Below, piece by piece: positions 27,041-35,969 of a stretch of DNA of 64,000 nt. Numbering within the stretch: position 1 is the stretch's first letter; each line of letters opens with the position of its first letter. Origin of the DNA: JAJPKK01 sp963781195 (lineage in GTDB: Bacteria > Pseudomonadota > Alphaproteobacteria > Rhizobiales > Xanthobacteraceae). Under the pieces are notes generated by a model. That model was not told the DNA's origin. It ran no database searches and saw nothing but the letters and a program-made list of their open reading frames with translations. The position numbers and the translations under genes were made by a program. The stretch lies in the NCBI GenBank assembly GCA_963781195.1, contig CAWAEZ010000006.1, forward strand, positions 1 through 64,000, read 5' to 3'.

Positions 27041-28484
27041 GTCGATTGCCTCCCTCGCAGCGGCGCTGGCCAAGGCGCAAGTCTTGCTCACCAATCCGGA
27101 GAAGTCGCTAACGGCAACGGTTGGAAGCGACCGGTATGACGAGCCCGGGCGGACCTTTCGATATGCGCCGCTTTCGAGCGGCCTCGATGTCGTACGCAAG
27201 GCTCTCGGGCAACAGGAGATCGCGACCGTGCAGACAACCGCCATCGACCAGGCGACACAGGCCGTTTCGCTGACGACGGTGCTTGCCCATTCCTCGGGAG
27301 AATGGATCGCTTCCGATTGGCCGGTCTGCGCCCTTTCCGAAACGGCGACACCGCGCAGGATGGGCGCCGCACTCACCTATGCCAGGCGCTATGCCTTGTT
27401 CACGCTGGTTGGGATTGCCGGCGAAGACGACCTCGATGCACCCGACCTCGGCGGACAGGCGAGTGAAAGGTCAGGGGTTGCCGGGAACGGGTCCAATGCA
27501 AAGAGGGCCCCAGAGACATTTCGTTCGTTCACTTCGAAGCGCAAAGCTTGGTCGCCACCACAGACGATGCTCGAACCCCAGAAGTCAGCAGCATTACGGG
27601 ACCAACTCCTTGCGGAGTTGCCGGGCCTTGCGACGCTGGAGGAAGCCACGGGATGGGCCCAGGGCGCGCTCAGCGCAAAGAACACCCTTACAGCGGCCAA
27701 CTCAGCGCTCGTGGAGGCTGGATTTAGGGAACGGCTGGCCGAGTTCCAGGGGGCCGAGCCCGACGTGGAATATCCGCCCTGCTCTCCCGGAGCCGCCCAC
27801 GTCGGGCCAACCGAAGCAGCACCGCCCGCAGCGAGAGCGACGACCATAATCGCCCCCAGCTCTATGACGCCCGCTGAATTCGAAACTCCGGCGGCATCAG
27901 GTCAGATTGGCAAAAAACGGCGAGGCCGCCCCCCAAAGGCGTCGCCTATCGTTCCTCTATCTACTGACGCAAGCTCCGCCAAGGCCCTTGTGCCTGCAAA
28001 TCCCGCGCACAATGCCGTCCTATGGCACATCGACAAAGGCGCTCTCGCTCACAGCGAGCCCCGACGGTATCGCGATCGCGCGCATCTGGAGTTCGTGTCC
28101 TCGCAGCCTTGCGTTCTATGTGGGCGCCGGCCCTCGGACGCCCATCACCTGCGGTTTGCTCAGCCCCGCGCTCTGGGCCGGAAGGTCAGCGATGAATTCA
28201 CCGTTCCCCTTTGCCGTACCCACCACCGTGTCCTCCACAACTGGGGCAATGAAGCGGAGTGGTGGGAGTCTGTAAAGCTGGACCCTCTGACCACCGCGCG
28301 CGCTCTTTGGCAGCGAACGCGTCCGAATGGTGGGCCAATTGGCCACGGAGACGAGGTCGCATCTGGTGGGGCGGGCGAAAGCGAAAAAGAGGAGGGGAGC
28401 GCGGTTGTGCCGTTCAGCTCAATTCGTACTGAGCCGCCGGGACCGGACCGCGTCTTTTCGAGAAATCGAAGCCAATCGAAGTAA
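27024..28484 (+). CDS. ERF-family single-strand annealing protein fused to an HNH nuclease domain
   Basis: 486 residues, about twice the size of a normal ERF protein. N-terminal ERF domain (1-155; FRYAPLSSGLDVVRKALGQQ, TTVLAHSSGEWIASDW, the family signature MGAALTYARRYALFTLVGIA, GEDDLDAP). A proline-rich linker (240-320) contains an AT-hook-like KKRRGRPPK. The C-terminal HNH-like zinc domain (about 350-430) shows QPCVLCGRRPSDAHHLRFAQ and DEFTVPLCRTHHRVLHNWGN, close to DUF968-type phage nucleases. The ERF part would anneal strands made by the upstream exonuclease; the HNH part could nick or trim intermediates. Confidence 0.88.
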   Translation: MHRSSESIASLAAALAKAQVLLTNPEKSLTATVGSDRYDEPGRTFRYAPLSSGLDVVRKALGQQEIATVQTTAIDQATQAVSLTTVLAHSSGEWIASDWPVCALSETATPRRMGAALTYARRYALFTLVGIAGEDDLDAPDLGGQASERSGVAGNGSNAKRAPETFRSFTSKRKAWSPPQTMLEPQKSAALRDQLLAELPGLATLEEATGWAQGALSAKNTLTAANSALVEAGFRERLAEFQGAEPDVEYPPCSPGAAHVGPTEAAPPAARATTIIAPSSMTPAEFETPAASGQIGKKRRGRPPKASPIVPLSTDASSAKALVPANPAHNAVLWHIDKGALAHSEPRRYRDRAHLEFVSSQPCVLCGRRPSDAHHLRFAQPRALGRKVSDEFTVPLCRTHHRVLHNWGNEAEWWESVKLDPLTTARALWQRTRPNGGPIGHGDEVASGGAGESEKEEGSAVVPFSSIRTEPPGPDRVFSRNRSQSK

Positions 28485-28564
28485 CGCTCTCAGGAGCATC
28501 AGAAGGCTTGGCGGCATCTTTGCGCGAGGAGATGAAGTCCGATCCGTTCTTATCTCTCGGGCGA

Positions 28565-28632
28565 GATTATGTGGCGGAGGCGGCGTGACGACGGCCAGGG
28601 CTGGCCGTGCGTGGATTCCTCCCCCACATAAT
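28565..28632. repeat. nested inverted repeat
   Basis: Outer arms ATTATGTGGCGGAGG (28566-28580) and CCTCCCCCACATAAT (28618-28632) match at 14 of 15 positions. Inner arms ACGGCCA (28591-28597) / TGGCCGT (28602-28608) are perfect. The cruciform-like form could be a transposon end pair (MITE-like), a recombination site, or an RNA hairpin ending the module's transcript; there is no U-run. Confidence 0.6.
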
Positions 28633-28669
28633 AATCAGATGCTGGCCAACAACTGGAGGACAGAATTAG

Positions 28670-28775
28670 CGCGGGACCAGAGGCCGACGTCTTCGACTAC
28701 ATCGAGCGCTTCTACAACCCGAAGGGGCGCCACTCGGCTATGTAAGCCCTGTGGAGTTCGAAATGCAGCGTCAAT
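28670..28775 (+). mobile_element. IS3-family orfB C-terminal fragment
   Basis: Codons EADVFDYIERFYNPKGRHSA, then after a one-base loss LGYVSPVEFEMQRQLA and a stop. This is the exact C-terminus of IS3-type integrases. It is followed by GGATGGTGTCAACAGAACCG, which looks like the right inverted repeat. It may be the other end of the element whose orfA begins at 25,463. Confidence 0.8.
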
Positions 28776-29127
28776 TAGCTTAGGATGGTGTCAACAGAAC
28801 CGGCAGCACCTCAGTTGCAGCGAATCTCTGGCAACAGAGCCGGCTTGGTGAAGGAGCGGCGCCTCCACCAAAGGATGGCGCGCCGACCGATGACGTCACT
28901 CGGACAATTGAAGCAAATCGTCAGATGCCACTGGGCCCAAGTCTCCAGACGCGCATCACGGCGGTGACGGAACCGCGCTTTTTCCACTTGGCAACGGTCT
29001 TGGATTGATGCCGTGACGCATCAAAAGGCTCGCTTACTATCCTGTATCGCTCGACGGACCGCCTCTGTCTTCGTGGCGCAGCCGCGAAGACAATCAGTTG
29101 AAAAGGCTGCACCATCAAATCCTGGGA

Positions 29128-30495
29128 TCAAACATCTTGCCTGGTCCGCGGGGCGACGGATGCTTTCGGGCGGCCGTCCGACGCGCCGGTCCACTGGGAG
29201 ATCGCCCGCGCCACGATAACCGGAAGCACCATCGCCATGAGAAACAGTGCCGGCATCACCGGGACCGCGAAGCGGACCGGGTTGTTCAGGGGGACCGTCG
29301 CGACCGCGAGGAAAATCAGCAGAAGGCTCGCCGTCCGCAACACCACGCCACGGGCCTCCGGGAACAGCTTCGCGGTGCGCGGCACCCACACGAGAAGCGA
29401 ACCGACGGCGGCGAGCACCACCACCGGCCAGTGCAGCAGGCGCATCACATCGTGGGTGAAGGCCAGCACCGAATCGCCGGTGAACGGCGAGTTGCGGACC
29501 GGATAGACGAGCACGTCGCCGACGCCGTCGATATTGACGAACTGCCAGAGATAGATCGGCTTACGCAGCGCGTACCATCCCGCCATGCCCAAGGGGTCGG
29601 CGGCAATCTTCCGCAGCACCTCGCCAACGGCGGTGGCGACGCTCGCGGAAACCTTGAGAAAGTCGGGGTCATAGGACTGCGGGAACGGAAAGGTGCGCGG
29701 GTCGCCGTTGAAGAGGTAATCGGGATAAGCGCCGATCACCAGGGTCATGGCGAGCGAGCTCGGCGTGGTCACGAGGCCATCGGCCAGCATGTTGCGGACG
29801 AGCCAAGGCGCCACCGGGACCACCGCGCCCGCCGCCACCAAGAGCAGCGTCCTGATCCGATGCCGGGAGACCGTCAGTCCCATCAAGGGGACGAACCCGA
29901 TGAAAATCGGCCGAAACAGCGTGAGGAGGCCCAGCACGATTCCGATCGTCACCATCACCGCCGGTCGTGGCGTTTCATCCGGCCTCCGCGCGACGACGCA
30001 CAGCGCGAGCAGCAAGGCGACGAAGAATGCGGCGGGGGTTTCGGTCAGAACATAGATCGTCAAAGCGACAAGATGCGGAGAAGCCGCCGCGAGTAGAACC
30101 ACGGCGGCCGCCGCCCAGGCCGGAAACACCGCCGCCGCAGCCACGCCGATCAACACCAGGGCGGCGGTTCCGGCAAAAATGTTGACCCACTGGATCTTGT
30201 GCACGATCAGGAGATGTTCCGGCCAGTCCCCCATAAATGCCGCGATCAGCAGAGGCTCCCCGGGCCAGCGGAAGTTGTCGGGCCGCAACGCGGCGCCGGG
30301 ATCCTTCAGGCGCGCATCCGACATCGTGTAGATGCCGTTCTTGGTGAGATTGTAGGCGCTCAGATAGTATTCGGAGGCGTCGGCGCGAAGCGGGCCGACG
30401 ACCTCGGTGTCGGCCACCACAGTCACGCGCAGGTAGAATCCAAAACCGGCAATCACCAGGATTAGCGCGCCGATCCACACTCTGCGTGTGTGCAA
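29128..30495 (-). CDS. GT39-like polytopic membrane protein
   Basis: 455 residues from TTG 30495, chosen because AGGACGGGA lies just upstream and the first membrane helix begins directly (WIGALILVIAGFGFYLRV); the frame stays open to 30,621. About 10-11 membrane helices. The first periplasmic loop carries an acidic site (LRADASEYYLSAYNLTKNG), as in GT39/ArnT-type (PMT_2) lipid-linked sugar transferases, followed by RWPGEPLLIAAF. Likely transfers a sugar from a polyprenyl carrier in the inner membrane; donor and acceptor unknown. The gene stands alone. Confidence 0.75.
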   Translation of the reverse strand: MHTRRVWIGALILVIAGFGFYLRVTVVADTEVVGPLRADASEYYLSAYNLTKNGIYTMSDARLKDPGAALRPDNFRWPGEPLLIAAFMGDWPEHLLIVHKIQWVNIFAGTAALVLIGVAAAAVFPAWAAAAVVLLAAASPHLVALTIYVLTETPAAFFVALLLALCVVARRPDETPRPAVMVTIGIVLGLLTLFRPIFIGFVPLMGLTVSRHRIRTLLLVAAGAVVPVAPWLVRNMLADGLVTTPSSLAMTLVIGAYPDYLFNGDPRTFPFPQSYDPDFLKVSASVATAVGEVLRKIAADPLGMAGWYALRKPIYLWQFVNIDGVGDVLVYPVRNSPFTGDSVLAFTHDVMRLLHWPVVVLAAVGSLLVWVPRTAKLFPEARGVVLRTASLLLIFLAVATVPLNNPVRFAVPVMPALFLMAMVLPVIVARAISQWTGASDGRPKASVAPRTRQDV

Positions 30496-31253
30496 GTGTC
30501 CCGTCCTTCGGTTTCCGCGGCAGCCTCCCCGACCCAGCCATGCGATCCAGGGCCGAAACCGCGGAACGACTAGCACAGCCGCTGCGACTCCATCAACGTC
30601 GCGCAATGAGCCTTGAACCACGAAGCACCACCCGCCTGATCACGGCCTTCGCGACGACACGATCAAGTTCGATCACCGAAGCTCCATTTCATGCGCATGG
30701 GTATTTATGCGAAATTTATTTCGTTGACATCCAACTTTATGCACCCGTAACATATGACGAGTTTCCCATCTGGCTGCAGGATGGGAAATGGCCCCCGGAG
30801 GGAAAGCTTTCATCATCTTCAATTTCCCTCCGGGGGTTTCTCCGCGCCGCGATCCGGGAGAGTGCGGTACCAGCCGCCGTTCGCATTGGGGAAGTGCGGC
30901 ATGGCAGAACGCTTTTTGCGATCTCTTTCGCGTTGTTGCGCGGGCCGTCAGAGGTTGAAAGCGACGCTGCGAAATACGTTTTCGTCATGCATTTACCGCG
31001 CAGCTCTGCGGACCGCGCCCTGCGCCTGACACGGCCTGAACACGCGCCCATTTGCGTTTAACTCGGGGTTTTCAGGCCAATTTAGCGCGAGTATGCCGCG
31101 CCATCGCGATCAAACCGCTTTCCTCAGTCATGTGCTCGCAGCAAAGCAGCGCCAATTCTGCCGGCCGCAGCCATGCGCATAATTGCGTGGCCTTGCTCAA
31201 ACTCCTAAGTCGAGGTGTGCGGGCTGTTGCTCGCACATTCAAGGAGTACGAAA
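30496..31253. other. intergenic with two stem-loops
   Basis: About 760 bases. The plus-strand open frame across it lacks a ribosome-binding site, a domain and sensible composition. Its main structure is the pair of perfect stems at 30,762-30,836. Confidence 0.5.
30762..30836. repeat. two consecutive perfect inverted repeats
   Basis: Stem 1: TTTCCCATC (30762-30770) with GATGGGAAA (30780-30788), 9 bp, 9-base loop. Stem 2: CCCCCGGAGGGAAA (30792-30805) with TTTCCCTCCGGGGG (30823-30836), 14 bp, 17-base loop. Stem 2 is followed by TTTC, so it could be a plus-strand terminator. Note that TTTCCC recurs in both, allowing alternative pairing of stem 1 and stem 2. Confidence 0.7.
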
Positions 31254-31478
31254 ATGCAGCGTCTTACTCTGATGACCGCCGCGGCAGCTCTGCTGGCCGG
31301 CGCAATGATGGCCGGCACCCCGGCCCGGGCCGAATACAATTACGGCCCTCAGAAGAATACCACCCAATGCTACAAAGCCTCGAAGACCTGGGGTGAAATG
31401 GGCTTCGGCGCCTGGAGCGATTGCCCCGGCGCGGCGCCGGCGTCCGGCAAGACGCACCACCACACCTCGCGAGGCTGA
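31254..31478 (+). CDS. small secreted protein of unknown function
   Basis: 74 residues from ATG 31254, with AAGGAG 8 bases upstream. Clear signal peptide (MQRLTLMTAAAALLAGAMMA, cut after ARA) and a 45-residue mature part with two Cys (TTQCYKASKTWGEMGFGAWS, DCPG) ending in a His-rich tail (KTHHHTSRG). The Cys pair may form a disulfide and the His run may bind metal; both are guesses. Short Cys-containing exported peptides of this sort are common in Bradyrhizobium. Confidence 0.75.
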   Translation: MQRLTLMTAAAALLAGAMMAGTPARAEYNYGPQKNTTQCYKASKTWGEMGFGAWSDCPGAAPASGKTHHHTSRG

Positions 31479-31604
31479 GCCAGATTCGGCGGACCGGAGT
31501 TCTTCCGGTTCGCCACTCGGCTCGTCCAGGATGCTCTTGCACGAATGGCGAGCGTCGCCGGACCAGGTTCCGGCCCCACAATCTCGTCACCGGAAGAAGC
31601 AAAA

Positions 31605-31633
31605 ATGAAAACCCCCGGCATCGCTGCCGGGGG
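31605..31633 (-). terminator. terminator of the Porin_2 gene
   Basis: Minus-strand stem CCCCCGGCA (31625-31633 read in reverse) with TGCCGGGGG, 4-base loop, followed by TTTTCATTTTT. It begins 30 bases past the porin stop. Confidence 0.85.
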
Positions 31634-31662
31634 CTGAACGTTCGATCGGTGTCTTACGAGTA

Positions 31663-33252
31663 TCAGGGCAGGAAGTTGCGCTGGACGCGGAGCACGCCAG
31701 TGAAATTGCCCGTGTTGCCGAAAGTGTACTGTCCCGGGGGCAGAGCGCCCGACGCGGCCGTCGCGTTGATCGTGGCACCGCGGTTGGCGGTCTCCAAGCC
31801 GGTGTAGAGCACTTCAACACCGATATCGAGATCGGGATGCGGGTTCCAGATGGTGCGGGTGCCGACCTGGTACCAGCCGTAGTTCGGATTGCACTGCCCG
31901 GAGATGATGTTGGATCCGGCGAGAGCGAACCCGAGCGAGTTGTGCGGGTTTGTCGTAAAGCCCGGGGCACCGGCGCACATCAGGTTTTTCGCATCCTGAC
32001 TGTAGGTGATCCCAACGATACCGCCCTGGATTGCAGTGTGCAACCGCGGGGTCCAGAAGTGCTCGTAGGCGGCCCAGACGGCCCAGGCATCAGACTGCGA
32101 GATGCCGGTGCCGTTGGCGAACACGCCGTCCAGCGACGTGCCGTAAGCGATCTTGCCGTTACCGCCGTAGTTGAACCAGGTGCCGGTCGCCTTGGTCACG
32201 TAAGCAACTGCGCCGTGACCATAGTTGCCCTGAGCGGCGAAGGTGTCGCCCTTGAGGCCGAGGAAGTCGGTCAAGAGGAAGCCGGCCGATCCAGCGAAGC
32301 CGTAGGTGTCTCCAGGATGACCCTGGGCGGTGGTGTTGGCGAACGCCGCGTTGGTCGAGCCGAGGGCGTTATTGTAGTAGCCGCCGCCATCGTTCTGGAA
32401 CGCACCGCTGATCGCCGCATAACCCCAGGACTGGTCGATGCGCAGGTTGACGACGGGATCCCAGAAGGTGGAACCCGAGTTGTCGAGGCTCTGGCCGGCA
32501 CCGAGGTTCGCGCCGCCCCAGTTGAACTGGGACATGTCGGTGACCAGACGCGTGCGGCCACCGTTCATGCCAGGATCTTCGATCGCCAGGCTGATCGAGA
32601 TGCCGCCGCCGAACTGAGCGGTATAGGCAAGGCTGAAGATGCCTGGATCAGCGGTGTCGGCGACGGTCCGGTTGTTCGACAGCGTGTAGGCGCCGGGAGC
32701 GTTGATGTCGAACAGCGAGCGGATACGGCCGACGGTGAAGCCCGCGAACTGGATGAAGGCGCGCGAAGCGTCGACGTTGTTGTTGTTGTACGAGGTGTTG
32801 ATGGGACCTTCGGCCGTCGTCGTGTTGCCGCCGGAGAGCGGTGTGTTGGGCCACCGGGAATCACCGTAGAGCCGTGCGCCAACGTCCATGTAGCTGCGCA
32901 GGGTGCCGTAGTCGGTCTGGGTCCGCGCATCGACGGTGACCAGCGCGCGCGACTGGATGGTCGCGGTGGAGGTGTCGGTCCGCGTGAAGCGGCCGGCCGA
33001 GGTCTGGCTGGAGCTGCCGGATGCGACGCCGCCGTCGCCTTCCGCGCCGTAGAAGAACGACGCCCGCACCCAGGTCCCGATCTTCATGCAGGTGTCAGTT
33101 CCCGGGACGTACCAGAAACCGGCGCCGTAAATATTGCAGACCTTCACGTATTCGACCGGAGCCGCCTTTACGGGAAGATCGGCTGCGTGAGCCGCGGATA
33201 CGGCCATTAGGCCAGCCGCTGACCCCATGAGTAAGCATCTTACCGAGTTCAT
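31663..33252 (-). CDS. porin, Porin_2 family
   Basis: 529 residues. Signal peptide MNSVRCLLMGSAAGLMAVSA cut after AHA, then ADLPVKAAPVEYVKVCNIYG and FWYVPGTDTCMKIGTWVRAS, the hallmark N-terminal block with a Cys pair of rhizobial porins. The rest alternates polar and hydrophobic residues as in a 16-strand barrel (TIQSRALVTVDARTQTDYGT, ASRAFIQFAGFTVGRIRSLF), with a long loop 3 and a C-terminal LRVQRNFLP. Outer-membrane diffusion channel. It has its own strong terminator. Confidence 0.95.
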   Translation of the reverse strand: MNSVRCLLMGSAAGLMAVSAAHAADLPVKAAPVEYVKVCNIYGAGFWYVPGTDTCMKIGTWVRASFFYGAEGDGGVASGSSSQTSAGRFTRTDTSTATIQSRALVTVDARTQTDYGTLRSYMDVGARLYGDSRWPNTPLSGGNTTTAEGPINTSYNNNNVDASRAFIQFAGFTVGRIRSLFDINAPGAYTLSNNRTVADTADPGIFSLAYTAQFGGGISISLAIEDPGMNGGRTRLVTDMSQFNWGGANLGAGQSLDNSGSTFWDPVVNLRIDQSWGYAAISGAFQNDGGGYYNNALGSTNAAFANTTAQGHPGDTYGFAGSAGFLLTDFLGLKGDTFAAQGNYGHGAVAYVTKATGTWFNYGGNGKIAYGTSLDGVFANGTGISQSDAWAVWAAYEHFWTPRLHTAIQGGIVGITYSQDAKNLMCAGAPGFTTNPHNSLGFALAGSNIISGQCNPNYGWYQVGTRTIWNPHPDLDIGVEVLYTGLETANRGATINATAASGALPPGQYTFGNTGNFTGVLRVQRNFLP

Positions 33253-33479
33253 TTTGCCTCCCCTTCCCCATAAGCGATGCGGACGAGCCGATGGCCGGCT
33301 TCACGCCCGCTGACCACTGTTACCGAGGTTGATTTTTGTCCAAATCACCCGGAGAGACAATCGCCGAATCGCCCTTGGAACCCCGTTCAGTCGACATTTC
33401 CAACTTCTGTGGCGGAAAGGACACGTTTTTGTTACAGGTAATAATTCCCATTTTTCGGGCAATTAGACGGTACGCGCGG

Positions 33480-34199
33480 TCATTGCGCGGGGCCGTGTTC
33501 GGACGTCCGGGAGTCGTTGAGCCGGTAGCCAACTCCAAGTTCCGTCAGCAGAATCTTGGGGCGATTGGGATCGACCTCGATTTTCTGGCGCAGCTTACGC
33601 ATGAAGATCCGCAGATACTGGGGGCTGTTCACGTGTGACTGTCCCCACACACTCCGAAGCAGGCTCTGATGGGTGATGACCTTCCCGGGATCCTGCGCGA
33701 GGACCTGAAGCAGCCGGTATTCTTTGGGGGTCAGGTTCAGTCGCTCGCCTTCGAGCAAAACGGTCCGCGCGGCAAAATCGATCACCAGCCGATCGAGCTT
33801 GAGAACGCTCTCCCCGTCCTTTCGCTCGACCTGCCGCCGCAATGCAACTTTAGCGCGAGCCAGGAGCTCGGACATGAAAAACGGCTTCACCACATAGTCG
33901 TCGGCGCCGAGTTCCAGCAATTTGACCTTTTCCGCTTCGCCGGCCCGCACCGAGAGGATAATCACCGGAACCGTTGACCAGGCCCTGATCCGCTCCAGAA
34001 CCTCAGACCCGTCGATATCGGGCAATGACAGGTCGAGGATGACGAGGTCGTAGGGATGAAGGGTGATTTCGCGAATCGCTTCGGTTCCGTTCACCGCCTC
34101 ATCGACGTGATACCCGCCGAGCTCAAAGCCCGCCCGAAGGAACTGGCGGATTTGCGCCTCATCATCGACAATCAGCACGCGGTGGCCGGCGTCGGGCAT
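33480..34199 (-). CDS. kdpE: KdpE-like response regulator (OmpR family)
   Basis: 239 residues. Receiver (8-120; VLIVDDEAQIRQFLRAGFEL, LVILDLSLPDIDGSEVLERI, VKPFFMSELLARAKVAL) and an OmpR-type winged helix (135-230; LTPKEYRLLQVLAQDPGKVI, THQSLLRSVWG). Matches KdpE, which activates the high-affinity potassium transporter genes. It lies 125 bases downstream of the KdpD-like kinase on the same strand. No kdpFABC genes are in the window, so the target may differ. Confidence 0.9.
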   Translation of the reverse strand: MPDAGHRVLIVDDEAQIRQFLRAGFELGGYHVDEAVNGTEAIREITLHPYDLVILDLSLPDIDGSEVLERIRAWSTVPVIILSVRAGEAEKVKLLELGADDYVVKPFFMSELLARAKVALRRQVERKDGESVLKLDRLVIDFAARTVLLEGERLNLTPKEYRLLQVLAQDPGKVITHQSLLRSVWGQSHVNSPQYLRIFMRKLRQKIEVDPNRPKILLTELGVGYRLNDSRTSEHGPAQ

Positions 34200-34324
34200 T
34201 CTCGGTCCTTTTCGGCGCGTCCCGGCGCTGGCGCGCCAAGACCATCATTTGGTTGCTCTAGCACACGTTCCCAGGGTCTACATGCGGTTGCCGCGCATGA
34301 GCGCCGCGCGGATACCGGTTGTTG

Positions 34325-35872
34325 TCACGCCGCGGCCCGCATGGGCAAGGGCAGCCGGATTTTGACCACCATGCCCCGGTTCACTCCCTCGCTGGTCGCC
34401 TCGACGGTTCCGTGGTTGGCGGCCACGAAAGCACTCGAAATCCAGAAGCCGAGACCCAATCCCGAAGTCGACTGGGCCGAGCGCTTGCCGCGGAAGAACT
34501 TCTGCCCGAGCAGCGCGCGATCGTTCGGATCGAGGCCTGCGCCCTGGTCGGTCACGGTCAGGACGAAGCTGTCGCCCTCACGGCGGCCCTCCACCGTGAT
34601 GGAGGAACCGTCCGGCGAGTATTTGGCGGCATTGTCGATGAACTGCCCGAGGGCCCGCTCCATCAGCACGGAATTGACATGCAGCAGCACGAGCTCGTCG
34701 GGCATTTCCACCTCGACCTTATGCTTGGTAAGCCGGTGCCGGCAGCGCTCGATCGCGGCATTCACGAAGTCTGCCGGTTCCGACCACTCGAGCTTGACCT
34801 GGAGGCCGTCGCTGCTGATGCGCGAGGCGTCCAGGATATTCTGGATCTCGGCATTGAGCCGCTCCGACTCGTTGTGGATCACCACGGCAAGCGTTTCCAG
34901 CCGGGCATTGGCGGTGATTTCCGGCGCCGCGGAAAGCACGGTCGAGGCCCCGAGAATCGAGGCGAGCGGCGTGCGCAGTTCGTGAGAAACCGACCCGATC
35001 AGCGCCTCCCGGAACTGCTCGGTCTCGGCCCGCATGCGGACATCGGCGAGCGTGCGGGCGAGGCCGAGCCGATCGAGCGAGGAGGCGGCATCGTTGATCA
35101 CGGCAACGACCCGGGTCCGCAGATCGTCGAAGCCGTCGGTCCTGCGGCCGAGATCGACGGCGATGACGCCGAAGTCGGCGGCGTTGACCGAGACCGGGCG
35201 GACCAGCCAGGCGCTGCCGCGGCCATCGTCCACCACGATGCCCTTGGCGCCTTCCGCGCCGGCCGCATTGGTCCGCCCCACCAGGTCCGTCACCGCCTTG
35301 GGAACTTCGACGTCGCCCAGCCGCTCGGACTTCGCCTCCAGGGTGCCCCGGGAATCGAACAGCAGCACCTTGCGCCCGACCAGCGTTTCCAGGTGGCGCT
35401 GCATGGCCTCGAAAATGCCGGCCGGCGAACTCGCCGCCGAAAGCCGTTGCGAGAACGTATAGAGGTCGCGAATCTCGTTCTCGCGCTTGAACGCGAGGTC
35501 CGCGTCGCGCCGTGTCCGCGCCGCGAGATACGTCGTGACGAGCGCCACGATCAGAAAGAACAGAATGCCGAGGAAGCGGGAGCGCTCCTGGGCATCGTAG
35601 GTATAAAACGGGCTGTAGAAAAACAAAGTCAGCGATATCGCCCCGCCGAGCGACGTCACGGCGCCCGCCAACAAGCCCCAGCGGATCGCCGACACCAGGA
35701 TCGCAAGCAGGTAGGTGACGGCGACCGGAGGCAGTTCCTGCACGTATCGCATGCCGAGCAGCAGCGCGTCGGTGACGATAACGAGCGAAAGGCCCGCCAG
35801 CACCCCGCGCAAGCCGCTGGGCGAACTCATTTCACGCACCCAGGCCAAAGCCAGATCGATGTATTTTTTCAT
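34325..35872 (-). CDS. short KdpD-like membrane histidine kinase
   Basis: 515 residues from ATG 35872 (MKKYIDLALAWVREMSS); the frame is open upstream but overlaps unrelated sequence. It contains only the C-terminal half of KdpD: four membrane helices (DUF4118; VTDALLLGMRYVQELPPVAV, AGAVTSLGGAISLTLFFYSP), a GAF-like domain (150-270), HisKA (GSVSHELRTPLASILGASTV) and the ATPase domain (FIDNAAKYSPDGSSITVEGR, GLGLGFWISSAFVAANHG). The ~380-residue cytoplasmic KdpD sensor and Usp domains of classical KdpD (about 895 residues) are absent. It probably senses without the c-di-AMP/Usp input and phosphorylates the adjacent KdpE. Confidence 0.88.
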   Translation of the reverse strand: MKKYIDLALAWVREMSSPSGLRGVLAGLSLVIVTDALLLGMRYVQELPPVAVTYLLAILVSAIRWGLLAGAVTSLGGAISLTLFFYSPFYTYDAQERSRFLGILFFLIVALVTTYLAARTRRDADLAFKRENEIRDLYTFSQRLSAASSPAGIFEAMQRHLETLVGRKVLLFDSRGTLEAKSERLGDVEVPKAVTDLVGRTNAAGAEGAKGIVVDDGRGSAWLVRPVSVNAADFGVIAVDLGRRTDGFDDLRTRVVAVINDAASSLDRLGLARTLADVRMRAETEQFREALIGSVSHELRTPLASILGASTVLSAAPEITANARLETLAVVIHNESERLNAEIQNILDASRISSDGLQVKLEWSEPADFVNAAIERCRHRLTKHKVEVEMPDELVLLHVNSVLMERALGQFIDNAAKYSPDGSSITVEGRREGDSFVLTVTDQGAGLDPNDRALLGQKFFRGKRSAQSTSGLGLGFWISSAFVAANHGTVEATSEGVNRGMVVKIRLPLPMRAAA

Positions 35873-35969
35873 GACCCTACCCGCCGCTGCCGGGACCGTG
35901 GACTCCACGCGCGGCGATGCACGAATGCAAGAGGTCGCGAAAAAATTCGTCGCTTGCAACGTGAAAATT

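Larger units (their letters stand above)
28485..29127. other. junction region with long hairpin and IS3 scar
   Basis: Gene-free stretch between the phage-type module and the GT39-like gene. It contains the hairpin at 28,565-28,632 and the IS3 tail at 28,670-28,775. The rest shows nothing recognisable. Confidence 0.5.

Noticed and set aside
30499..31061. Plus-strand open frame of 191 codons between the GT39-like gene and the small secreted protein
   Set aside because: Runs straight through two perfect stem-loops, has no start signal and shows no protein-like pattern.
31837..33210. Plus-strand open frame of about 457 codons opposite the porin gene
   Set aside because: Val/Gly/Asp-rich shadow with no domain; the porin on the minus strand has a signal peptide, family blocks and a terminator.
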